Source of the DNA: Sipunculus nudus
Lineage: Eukaryota > Annelida > Sipuncula > Golfingiida > Sipunculidae
DNA length: 64,000 nucleotides
Direction of reading: 5' to 3'
Assembly: GCA_026874595.1 (NCBI GenBank)
Contig: CM049314.1
Coordinates: forward strand, 72,304,300-72,368,299
Position numbers and translations under genes: made by a program. Positions 1 through 10,021 of this stretch are shown here, piece after piece (the first letter of the stretch is position 1; each line of letters opens with the position of its first letter). Under the pieces are notes generated by a model. The model was given only the letters and a program-made list of their open reading frames with translations. It searched no databases and had not been told where the DNA came from.

Positions 1-130
1 GAGGTAATTTTGGCTTTACTACATTCGAAACAAGTATAAGACTTTGATTTTTTAAATTGTACAAAAGAACCAGAAATCATGACTTTTGGAAATATTATAG
101 AGGAAAAATAAATACAACCACGTATCCACC
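1..130 (+). repeat. Dispersed repeat R1, partial copy
   Basis: This stretch reappears, diverged, at about 4,118-4,370 and 50,575-50,735, sharing a gaggtaattttggctttac-like start and an end near aaccacgtatc. The junction with the hydrolase pseudogene fragment at about 130 is abrupt. The hydrolase fragment was therefore truncated there, either by insertion of the repeat or by recombination. No coding content is seen. Confidence 0.6.
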
Positions 131-1105
131 AGAATGCATTAATGATGATGTGGTCAAAATTGCCCTGGAAAAAAAATAGGTATTATAGTATTTATATTAA
201 CCATTATGACAGCATATATCCACGTGGATGATCTTGCCTGAAAATAATTATTTAAGCTTTTATCAGATTTATTTAATTATTTATTAACTATATACGGAAT
301 TCTTCATTGAAATATTATGAAATTTACCTATCCATAAAAATAGACGAATACAAAAAAAAAAAGAATATTATCGTATCCATACTAAATAGTAATGTAAAAA
401 TAGCAGATTTATATAGCATCTAGGGCTTTAGAAAGAACAGTATTAGAAACAAAATTAAATGGCAAAATACAGCAGAACCTTGATATTAGCGCATTTGTTG
501 TATAAAAGTCCCAAGTTCTTTAAAAAAAATATTATCTGAAATGTTTATTAATGGTCTTTAGCGCAACTCTTTCAAGAGAAAGGACAGTTTATGTGTCTTG
601 GGGAAGTTATAAATCAAAACAGGGAAATCCTACTTGATCAATAGTGAGTTTTGAAAATCTTTTGCGTTATAGCTACAGTCATATGGACCTTTCACGACGT
701 AGGCGTGGCCAACGCTGTGTGCTGATTTTGATAGGAGACTTATCCATAAAAAAAGCCACCCAATGGCGGGACAGCTGGTTACGGATGGTACATCCGGCGT
801 TGCCAATAAAGACGTTCCCTTTAGAATATATAAATGAGCCAGATAAAGGAAACAAAGAAGGAGACACAGCATAACCTTCTTAACCGATATAGATGTTTAA
901 TAATTAAGATTTTAAAGGTTTTTTAACGAAAATATTCTTCATCTTGGAAAATCGATTGAAAGCAGCATTTTTAAAGCGATAAAATTATTATTTTTTTAAA
1001 TCACTTTGAATTTGCACACGTAGACATTATGGTATACATCACATGTTTACTGACCTGGCCGCCACCAGAGCCAGCGAGAGCTAACATCATCGTGAATGGT
1101 AACAT
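131..1105 (-). pseudogene. Broken fragment of the secreted alpha/beta-hydrolase-like gene
   Basis: Read on the minus strand, this matches the hydrolase gene at 29,152-31,010 in collinear order. The first-exon copy (1,055-1,105) is an intact 17-codon signal-peptide exon followed by gtcagt. The exon 2 equivalent is missing: intron 1 jumps straight into the 3' part of intron 2. The exon 3 copy (634-818) is 185 nt against 184 in the full gene, so it carries a +1 frameshift near its middle. The exon 4 copy (about 131-164) has lost the first bases of the exon and stops before the Ser motif at repeat R1. Similarity also continues upstream to about 1,330. The exon loss, frameshift and truncation make this a pseudogene. 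It lies inverted relative to the full gene. Confidence 0.88.
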
Positions 1106-1325
1106 TGTAAACTCCACGGCAAGTAATATCATAGGGTGTACAAACCATCACCCGCTCTCTGATCTCATCTTTGTGTAAATCGGATCTTGTACGTGTGTTA
1201 TATTAGTGCTGTATATTAGGCGTGATTTTATGTACAATATGTAAAACAGAGTAACACTGATAGCTATACTTGTTACGTATTATCAGTAATTGATCACCCT
1301 CTATTACATATTACGGTATAATATA

Positions 1326-1327
<2 letters not shown>

Positions 1328-1363
<36 letters not shown>
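1328..1363. repeat. (TA)n microsatellite
   Basis: Uninterrupted TA dinucleotides. A (TA)n tract occupies the equivalent position upstream of the full hydrolase gene (about 28,766-28,812), so the tract predates the duplication of that gene. Confidence 0.95.
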
Positions 1364-1365
<2 letters not shown>

Positions 1366-2239
1366 AATATAATGATTATAAGTATTATTATAATTTCGAA
1401 CATAGAAAGTGGAATCAACGACACAAGGCAATATCATGTATGCCATCTCTTACGTTCATCAGGTTGAGGACGATGCTTTGCATGTATACGCGCACATGAA
1501 AACACAGCGGTTTTCATAAATATACACATAACGCATATACACGCATATCGAAAAACTGCTTTGCATTCTGACCTATGAACTTATATAAACCAGTGACGGA
1601 TCACCAGTGACGGGCGGACCGTTTAATAGTTTGTATTATCTTCCCGACACATAGGTTAGAAAAAGTTCTACAACTTGGCCGTATCAGACATGATGACACA
1701 ATGTTATGCTCTAAGCGTGGGGAAAAAACTGTTACTCTCGCCATACGTGGCCGTTTGGGTCAATCTTGAATCTGTCAGTTAAGTGACTGAAATAAATACC
1801 ACAGTAGTTAAGTGCATCAGTATAAATATCATGAGCCTCATTTCGCTTTTTTTAGGGATCGGAGCAAAGTACATTTCGCCCCCTCACTTTTTTACCGATA
1901 TAAACGCCAAAGTTTTTTTTCAAGATAATTGTGTCAATCAGGTTTCTCATACTTTGCTCAATAATCTTTCAATTATGGATTTAATTTTGAGAAAATTTAA
2001 GACCTTGCATGTGTCAGGTGCCTCGATTAACTGCTATAGGTGATACTCCATGTCTTGAATGTTTAAAAGTAAATTATGAATAATATAGGGCTGAAAACTA
2101 GGCTAAATTATTTTGTATACACAATACATTTATTATATGGCGGGATTTAGAAATAAATGAAACTTTTTGAATAGGATTTTGCTTTCATTCTAATAAGGAA
2201 GCGGAGAGGGGGTAGATTTTTAGTTTATGTCCTTATTTC
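1364..2239. other. Intergenic DNA; 2,020-2,210 is a dispersed repeat
   Basis: No gene recognised. An 86-codon open frame at 1,783-2,043 has no recognisable domain. From about 2,020 to 2,210 the sequence matches, inverted, about 47,150-47,340 (shared gggctgaaaa and acatttattatatgg words), so this is an interspersed repeat. Confidence 0.5.
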
Positions 2240-2254
2240 GGGGGGGGGGGGGGG
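2240..2254. repeat. Poly(G) tract, 15 G
   Basis: Uninterrupted run of G. It is one of about a dozen long G or C homopolymers in the window (see 4,998, 32,867, 33,347, 42,344, 42,497, 46,567, 50,878), most of them lying inside or at the edge of interspersed repeats. Confidence 0.95.
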
Positions 2255-2269
2255 CATGCGGTGTGGACG

Positions 2270-2500
2270 CACTTATAATTCATTGTCTAGTATCACGTGA
2301 CTAGTATGGCAATCATACTAGTATGGCATATTCAATAAAGAAAGTATAAAACATTGTGTTGGACATGTTCTGAGTGGTTGCGTATTCGCGTCCGGTTTGA
2401 TCCACTTTTTCGTCATGCTTAATCCTGTCCACAATTAATGAATGGGTCATCAATCCTTATACACCCAATAAGATAATAAATCACACCCAAAATCACACTC
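2270..2500 (+). repeat. Dispersed repeat R5, partial copy
   Basis: Matches the end of the 47,990-48,840 element in the same orientation and the 45,055-45,960 element inverted. Shared words include the gtccggttt segment and the atcctgtccacaat segment. It marks the left end of homology between the two tandem segmental copies (2.27 kb onward and 48.66 kb onward). Confidence 0.65.
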
Positions 2501-2640
2501 GACCCTGTGTGCTGGCGACCAAGATTAGATCCCGTCTTGGCTATGAGAGTGGGTTGTAGTTGCCGTCCAAGGTCGGTGTTTAAGTTTGGCTTCCTTCACC
2601 TCCACACTACATCAGCACATTTTACCCTATGGAAGCCATA
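2500..2640 (+). repeat. tRNA-derived SINE, degenerate
   Basis: The stretch from tgctggcgac through ggctatgagagtgggttgta matches the reverse complement of the SINE at 44,830-45,010. It keeps the part after the B box, but the B box itself is degraded (agattagatccc instead of ggttcgattcc). Related copies lie at 13,330-13,480 and 57,650-57,830. Confidence 0.65.
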
Positions 2641-2865
2641 TGGATACAGACACACATTCACACAAGAAACCGTAAACATTACAGCCGCCTTGGTTTTAAA
2701 CAAGTCCAAAGCACTGTTAATAAAATGTCTACACTTAGGCACGTGCAGACAAAATAATTAACTAGGAGGTATGAGAAAATGCATGGTATGCATTCAAGGT
2801 AAAAGTTCGCGTATTATTAACGGGTAGAAGATCGAGGCTAACCTTGCCTCAAAATTAGTGGCGTG

Positions 2866-2875
2866 TATATAAAAA
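2866..2875 (+). promoter_or_regulatory. TATA-box-like element upstream of orphan ligase exon
   Basis: TATATAAAAA lies about 70 nt upstream of the ATG at 2,943. The complete paralogue has a TATAAA at a comparable distance from its ATG (21,042-21,047, minus strand), so this may be an inherited core promoter. Confidence 0.4.
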
Positions 2876-2942
2876 GGTGCATGAAAAATAGCTCTGCTAT
2901 TAAACATAGAACGGACCATACTGTAGATTCTCGTCGTTCAAA

Positions 2943-3041
2943 ATGGCGGCTAGAGGCAAGTCATTGGAATCTTTTTCTGATCAACCACTACATGAATTTA
3001 TTATGAAAGATTGGGAAAATGTTTCTGACAAGATTTGCATA
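2943..3041 (+). pseudogene. Orphan first exon of an acyl-CoA ligase-like gene
   Basis: ATG plus 33 codons ending exactly at a strong gtgagt donor. It has the same length and phase as exon 1 of the ligase at 20,896-20,994, and the two share a Leu-His/Gln-x-x-x-Met-Lys-Asp-Trp-Glu core followed by a Lys-x-x-Ile ending. It is on the plus strand, opposite to the ligase genes. No downstream ligase exons are recognisable on the plus strand from 3,042 to 9,500, and no counterpart is seen in the second segmental copy near 49.3 kb. It is either a relict of a lost third ligase or a first exon stranded by rearrangement. The intact frame, donor and TATA box leave open that it is still transcribed. Confidence 0.65.
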
Positions 3042-3249
3042 GTGAGTATCAAATGCATAAAAAGTAAAATGTGTGGTAAAAGTGGAGAATCAAAATTCTT
3101 TCAGCCATGTAAAGAGGAACTGTAAAAAGATGCTTTAATTCAAGTCTTCGTGGAGATTCATTTCGTCAGTAACTTTCTGTATAGATTTGGTGAATGACTG
3201 CTATCAATTCTTTAAAAAATGATTTTTACTTATTTATGTGTTTATAACA

Positions 3250-4370
3250 ATATTTACAACGTAAAATAAATAGTTGAGTCTATCATCACAGGTGCATGTA
3301 AAGTTAAATTACCCGAGTAAACACATATTTTACATTGGAACACAAGTATCACACTATATACTATATATTTTTCACACATAAAATGAGAGATAAAAATGAT
3401 TTTATGGTGTGTCGCTTCATTGATCCTCCAAAAAAGTTTCACAAGCTTTTGATTGAATGAATGCAACTGCACAGAGAACGGTACACGGTTATTAGTATCA
3501 GGATTCAGCATTCGTGTCGTCCTGAAAATCCGAGCCTTCTACAAACGACCTATTATTGTTTAAGTTGACATATAAAAACTTTTCTACAAAATATAACTTA
3601 AACGTAACCATGAACACATTATTCTGGCAAACTTTACCAAATTGTCGAATACCCTGTACTAAGAGTTTCAACATTCATAAATCCTATTGCGCTGATATCG
3701 TAGAAAACAGCATATGATCTTAACATTATAGGATACGTGTGTTCAATTACCACAAATTAATACATTTGAACAAATCTGTCTCCATGTAAACGAGTCCGCC
3801 AGTATGGCGAACAAGTTGGCTGCCGTAAAGCGTATCGTGGGAGCCTGGCCCTTATTCACTGATGCAATTTTTTTCGGTGTATTCTTGTTCTATACGCCTG
3901 TGCAATGGACCAACATGACTTCTCATACATCACTCTTCTCTATACGTCATATGGTACTATCTTTTTACCTGAACTGGAAGAGGGAAGTGAATAGTTTTGC
4001 ATGGTCTAGTTGGCTTTTCCCAATATGCCTTGGGGCCTTAAAAATCCTATGATTAATGTTTTTATATGGTTAACATTACGTAAATATGTAAAATGCTTGT
4101 TTGGAACCGCTTTAAGAGGTAATTTTTGCTTTACTGCATTCGTGTCAAAGTCGAAGGGACCCTCAGAAAACTTCGAAACATCCGAGGTTAGACACAAGCG
4201 GGTGTTATTTGGTTATAATTTAACTATAGTTGTCCGGAATATCGAGTCTGTAACTTCGACATAAGCGGGATATTCGACTTATTGGAATTTGATTTTTTAA
4301 ATTTTACAAAAGAACCAGAAATGATGACTTTGGAAAAAATTATAGAGGAAAAATAAATACAACCACGTAT
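3250..4370. repeat. Segmentally duplicated noncoding block, copy I
   Basis: Collinear with about 49,690-50,740 (offset about 46.37 kb), including the tggtgtgtcgcttcat segment near 3,405 and a repeat R1 copy at 4,118-4,370. An 82-codon open frame at 3,804-4,052 starts with the same residues in both copies but is cut short in the second, which argues against coding. Nothing recognisable lies between 3,042 and 3,250. Confidence 0.65.
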
Positions 4371-4374
4371 CAAT

Positions 4375-4375
<1 letters not shown>

Positions 4376-4441
<66 letters not shown>
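4376..4441. repeat. (CA)n(TA)n compound microsatellite
   Basis: A short CA run passes into a long TA run at the 3' end of repeat R1. Confidence 0.95.
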
Positions 4442-4445
<4 letters not shown>

Positions 4446-5090
4446 TTAAAGTGGAGCAGTGTAGATAAATAGACAGACAAACGTTGGCAGAAATCCCTTA
4501 GTGGATAAAACTATGGCATTACACGGCTATCCCTTGCCTTCGGGAAATTTCATACTTAATTTTAGAAATGGACACATTTCCTGATTTACACAATTCAAAT
4601 AATATATAGTTGGCAAAAAATGCCCCCCCCCCCACACTCTCAAAATTTATGAAGAGGCACCTCTCCAGTATTATGAGGACAATCTTGTAAATAAGGTCAA
4701 GGTTATTAACAAATGGCAGTTGCAAATCTGTTAGCCGTGACAAATTTTTGCCCAGAGATCACATTTTTTTTAATTTGGCCATGTTTGAGATTCAGCACAT
4801 AAAGATTGGCAGATGTGCAAAACTTTTTTTTATATACAATATGTTGCGTCGCCCGCCCCAAAACGGCATATTTGGATTAAAGTAATGAACAGTCTGTTAC
4901 TCGTTGAAGGAAAATTATTAAAAAATCTGAAAGTCTGAAACCCTTGTATAAAGGCTGTGGCCGCTGAAAAACGTGCGTAACGGACCGCCTGTACCAACCC
5001 CCCCCCCCCCCCTTGGATCCGTTATTGCCACTGGAGAGGGTTAAAGAAGGGATTTTTTAACCATGAGGATATCGAGAGAACAAATGGCTT
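4442..5090. repeat. Repeat-derived DNA with poly(C) tracts
   Basis: Contains C runs at 4,623-4,633 and 4,998-5,012. The segment from about 4,540 matches 50,750-51,180. The part just before the longer C run (tctgaaaccctt... ggctgtggccgctgaaaa) also matches 42,445-42,480. No gene seen. Confidence 0.55.
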
Positions 5091-6625
5091 AATAAATGGA
5101 ATTATGTATTTTCTCTGGAATGTTTTATATAATTTATTTATATCAATAGTTATATGCTGAGATCGTTTCTTATAAGAGTTTATCTACACGTATTTTTTTC
5201 TAAAATATAATTGTCAAGTGTTCAAAGCACAAGTGTGCAGTGAGAAAATCAGGTCCCTGTTAAAATAAAAAAAAATAGAGACCATCACGAGAAATGTAAA
5301 AAGAGTTATAAAAACCAGAGGTAGCAAGCTTACTTAATATATTAGAATTGCTCTATATCCTTCCAGATTTATTCAATTTATTTATTAAGATTTCATATAT
5401 GAATTGGATGTTTCAAATACGCAGAAACAAACTCAGGAAACCATCCAAGATAATTAATTATTATTAATATTAATTCATTTAATACCGCGCCACTAGCCAG
5501 CACTCAATGCTGCTCAGTTGCGCTATTACATGTGTAAATAAAACATAAAATGATAAAAAAATAAGAAAAGTTAAAATAACTTAAACAACTATTTACTTTG
5601 AGATAAAAAAAAAAATAAAAGTATGATTGTAGAGTATCCTTAAAATTCATGATGTTCCCTTTATAAATATGACCAAATAAAGGCATAGTTTACAAAGAGC
5701 AAAACTATTAATTAAAAAAAAATGCAGCACGAAAAAAATGTTTCCATTTGTCTTTTGAAACCGTTATAATCATCACACATCCGGGGTTCCCAGGGTAACT
5801 CATTCCATAATTTTAGCGTAGCAACTGAAAAAAAGATCACTATATGTTTTTGTATGAGCAGCTATTGAGCACAGACGATGCTGGTCAATAGAGCGTAATT
5901 GCGTGATGGCTGGTATTGCCGCACAATCTCAGCAAGGTAGTTTGGAGCACTACCGTTAAGACATCTGTGTGTGATATAAAACAATTTAAACTTATTCTCT
6001 GTGGCACAGGCAGCCAGTGGAGTTGCTGTATTATGTCTAATAATAATATGTCGTTTACTTTGACTTACTACCGTCCTGGCTGCAGTGTTGAGCACACTTT
6101 GAAGTTAATTCGTAACTGATGCTCGGATATCAATCAGGAGCGAGTTACAGTTGTCAAGCCTAGATGTAATAAAGGCGTGCAGGATTTTTTCAGTTGCTTC
6201 TCTGGTGAGCATCTGTCTGATGGCAGAAATGTTGTACATATGGAAGTAGCAGGATTTGCTACTTTACATGGCCGTCCATAGTGGCTACCTTGTCGAATCA
6301 ACTACCAAGATTTATCATGATTGGACTAGCTTTGATAGAGCAACCAATAACGTCTTTAATAGTGGAGAGCAAAAACTCTTGGTCTTAGCCTGTGAGCCGT
6401 GAGGATGATCAGTTCCGTCTTGTCACCATTTAGCTTCAGTTTATTTCTCACCATCCGTTCATCAACTGCAGTGATACACAACTAAATTGAGGCCATAGCT
6501 GAGGTATATAGAAGGACCAGTTTGAAACTGAAGGCCAGGTAACACTGGGTGTCGTCCGATATTGTGTCTTGTCACGATATCACAAATTTGCTAGTGTATA
6601 AGGAAAAGAGAATTCCTATGCATTA
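5090..6625 (-). mobile_element. CR1/L2-like LINE remnant A (RT 3' part)
   Basis: On the minus strand the sequence encodes pieces of the C-terminal half of a non-LTR reverse transcriptase reading frame: a segment with Thr-Ala-Ala-Arg-Thr-Val and a Tyr-Ile-Thr-His-Arg-Cys-Leu-Asn-Gly-Ser-Ala-Pro segment at about 5,862-6,095. In this LINE group these follow the RT palm. Stops and frameshifts break the frame and the 5' part is absent. The same insertion is present in the second segmental copy (51,380-52,930), so it predates the duplication. A separate copy lies at 42,580-43,740. Confidence 0.75.
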
Positions 6626-6639
6626 TTGACTAGATTGAA

Positions 6640-8440
6640 ACACATTGCTGCTCTTCCTGTACTAGGTCAACGATTGCGCCATCCTTCCACAGATAAGGAA
6701 ATAATTGATTCGTATGCACAGGAGTGTGTAAATATGAGGAACGATTTGGTTAAACCCCAGAACACATTATTTGGTGAACTTGAGATACTCTTTCCTAGAC
6801 TTTCCAGATAGTCTAAACTATTTTATAATCGAGTATTTTTTATGTATTTGCCTCCAGTTTGCAAACACTTTATCGCATATATGCTATTTATAGCAATAAG
6901 TACCAAACTTGGTAATTATCGCCCCAAATGTTTATTCCGCGAAATAATTGAATTGATAAAGACCTCACCTTGAGTGGTGACTACATATGCATTTTGTTGT
7001 GATTATCAATGATTGATGACTTAATGTTAAGATTGTCGGTTATTTTCCACGTCATCGAAACATCAGGATGCATAGCCGTTGCAGAAGCGATTATAAATGT
7101 CAAGAAAACGAATGACACACAAGATAAAACCATTGACAAGATCATGTTTTTTTTGCTTGTTATTTTTTATTAATGGTTCACATAGTTCATTTTGAGAGCG
7201 TTAAACGTAGAACATGTAATAAGAAAGAAAATGATTTACATAAGCGAACATTAAAAAGTGCCACCTCAGAATCTTCATGGCATCATAATTGACGTAAACT
7301 CTCATGTATCAACTAGAAGATATTGTGTTCATTAATCGCATAGCAACTCCAAACAATTAAATTCAATTTGGTGGTGTTTCCAATCAACAGAATAATGATT
7401 AAATATAATAATAATGTAAATAATAAAATCACAATGTCTCACTTGTGATAACATTTTTCATTTATGAAGGACTAATTAGAAAACGCTTATATTAAAGTAG
7501 AACTATTTAATTTGTGCTACCTAAAAAGAATATTATAAAGAATATAATAATACCTTTTTTCATTTATGAAAGACTATTACAAAACGCTTTTAATAAAGTA
7601 GAACAATTGAATTTGAGCTACATAACAACAATACTTAAGAAAATACTCTTACAGTCAGAGCCTTTGATCCTTACCATAAGATATACCTGGTTAAGACTGA
7701 GGTTGATCTTGTTGAATGTGCATGATACAGCATTGAGCAATAGTTTTTTTCCCAGGAAAATGATAGCGATAGTACATATATACAGTATGGTCCTAGACCC
7801 TTTAAACCTGCAGATTATAAAGAGTTGGAAAGTATATCTGGGTTGTTATAATAAACCAGTTGATATATAATGGCCAAGGTCCAGAAATGTCAAAAAGTTT
7901 CTCTTATTCTTAACTCTGCAAAAAAAAATGCATCTTATCTGAAATAATTTAATTAGAATCTTAATACTTCTCTCATTCTATTCATGACAATTATATAAAA
8001 AAAATATATATATATGTTAATAGTCCATTATGTAATTACAAATTGGCCGTGCACGGATACGGCAGAAGCAAGGTTAAGGTTGGCTAATATGACCGCCTCT
8101 ATGCTTGTGGTAACGTTCAGAAGTTAGACCCCTGTCACACAAAGCGCTCCGTTATACACTAGTACTTATAATCTATATATGATACAGTCGTCCTTTCCAC
8201 CGGGGTGTAAACGATGATAATAATTATTTAACTATTTACACAGTAACGTCTAATATGAGCACTAAGCCTAGTGAAAATGGGTGTAAAAATATTGAACATA
8301 TCATATTGCTAGTTTTGAATAGTTCATAAAAAATTAAAAAAATAGGTCATGGTCGTTCGAATACTATATTAACATACTAAAATATGACCACTGACTTTTT
8401 TGTAAATTTCTTGGTCAGATTGTTACATAAATGAGTTATT
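6640..8440. repeat. Segmentally duplicated block downstream of ligase 1
   Basis: Collinear with 53,190-54,780, with small indels. It contains the putative secreted-peptide frame (6,981-7,133, minus). An open frame of 118 codons at 7,514-7,870 (plus) has a partial counterpart at 54,028-54,318, but the two differ by local frameshifts and no domain is recognised, so it is not called as a gene. Confidence 0.65.
6981..7133 (-). CDS. Putative small secreted peptide / signal-peptide exon, copy I
   Basis: Fifty codons from ATG to TAG. Residues 1-20 form a textbook signal peptide: Met-Val-Leu start, a hydrophobic core rich in Val, Phe, Leu and Ile, and an Ala-Thr-Ala cleavage motif. A short polar tail with Asp, Asn and Ser follows. 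The segmental copy at 53,368-53,559 preserves the frame. Across the shared part the only differences are three silent changes, two amino-acid changes (Met21Val and an Asn/Lys change) and one 6-nt indel that keeps the frame. A gtgagg donor-like site lies only after the stop in this copy, so it could be a first exon with a variable end or a free-standing small gene. The family is not recognised. A chance open frame in a young duplication remains possible. Confidence 0.4.
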   Translation of the reverse strand: MVLSCVSFVFLTFIIASATAMHPDVSMTWKITDNLNIKSSIIDNHNKMHM

Positions 8441-8444
8441 TTTT

Positions 8445-9405
8445 AGTTCAGCTGACTGTAATCAGCTTGCATGATTATTGATTAAGGAGTCCTGCATCAG
8501 TTCTTGCCGACTGGTGACGCCACCTGTTTTTTTTACGATATTTGTTGTCTTTTTAGAGACCTTTACAGATGTGATGATCTGTTAACAGGGAACAATTCGT
8601 AATGACAAGATCTAGAATTTTCTATCTCAACATGCAGTGAGGCCCATGAAAATTCTCCTTGGAAACCTGAAATAAGGTCTCTGTCACCCATATCCTCTGA
8701 GCTATCGGGCTATGAAGAACCCATCAGAATAATGGAAAATTTGATACGAAAGCTCAAGTATCGGTACAACTTATGCATTGATCACCATAATTCTTTGCAT
8801 GGATATTGGTCATAGAGTGTCCCATCAGTTACTGTAGACTGGTGGCGCCACCTGTATTTTCTCGATTTTTTAAAGATTTTTTTTTTCTCTATTTTGAGAC
8901 CTTCAAAGTTGCGGTCGTCTGTTAACAGGGCAGGGAGGTCACTGAAAAATGACCTTGGAAACCTGAAATTAGGTCTCTGTTACGCATATTCTCTGGAGCT
9001 ATGGGGCTTATAAGCATGATTGAAATTTTGATACCAGAGCAGCGCACAAATTATAAGCATTGCACCTACAATCTTTTAACTTAAAATCCAGGGGCGTCCA
9101 TGAAAAGTTTCCTTGGTTACATGAAATTAGGTCTCTGTTACCCATTTTCTATTGGCTATGGGGCTTAAAAGGACACCCAAGAATATTCGAAAATTTGATA
9201 CCAATGTTCGGCACAAATTATAACCATTGGACCCAGACACTTCTCACTTGACATCCTGAGAGAGTTTCTCAAAAGTTCTCCCCTCAAAACCTAAAATTGG
9301 GCCTATATACTCAGAGTTTTGTATATTATATTAATGAGTTTCCTGTGCGAGGACATATTGTCTACATGTCAGTCTGCTGAGCGTCATGACCCATGGGTCA
9401 CTTAT
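8445..9405. repeat. Array of about 300-bp modules, insertion specific to copy I
   Basis: Three diverged tandem modules (about 8,490-8,810, 8,820-9,060 and 9,070-9,330) share the words gtggcgccacctgt, ctgttaacaggg, gaaattaggtctctgttacc and gagctatggggctt. The equivalent site next to ligase 2 (about 54,790) lacks them, so the block is an insertion of about 960 bp. Single modules recur at 24,466-24,720 and, inverted, at about 60,880-61,450. No open frame is convincing. Confidence 0.7.
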
Positions 9406-9542
9406 TTGTGCCTCAACACCAACATATTAACATTTTAAAAAAACAAAGTCAAATTAAATCATGATTTTTGTGCATAATTATAGTTGAGAGTCTCTGAACC
9501 TTACTCTTCCTCAATAATGGTCCGCACATTTGTTTTTTTTTT

Positions 9543-9960
9543 TCAAATTTTGGACATCAACTTCCGGTTCATTTCTCTGAGCTTTCGGCGTAACACTTTA
9601 CCGCTCGCTGTCCGCGGCACTTCGGTGACAAAGTATATCCCTCCACGCAGGCGTTTGTAGGGCGCCAAGTTTTCTAAAACAGTAAGCACCAGTTTATCCA
9701 TGGTAAAATGCATGTAGAAAATGATAGGCTAAAGTTGACCTGCACAGATGCTGCCTCCCTTATCCAAGAATATTTGAATAAGGTATTAATTCTTTACTAT
9801 CTTAGTTTGATATATATTTTTATCTTGATGTACTCTGTACCGAGAAGTGGATATGATAAGTTCTTTTCCCTATCCTTGCTGAGACGCTCTGAATGAGATT
9901 GATGAGCATGGTGAAACCCAAGGCTGCGGAATAATCCCTCTGGGTCAAACACTATTCACA

Positions 9961-10021
<61 letters not shown>

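Noticed and set aside
3804-4052. 82-codon open frame with the same start in copy II
   Set aside because: Copy II (50,196 onward) stops early, so the frame is not preserved.
7514-7870. 118-codon open frame conserved in part at 54,028-54,318
   Set aside because: The two copies differ by compensating frameshifts in a homopolymer region, there is no domain, and similarity is explained by the segmental duplication.
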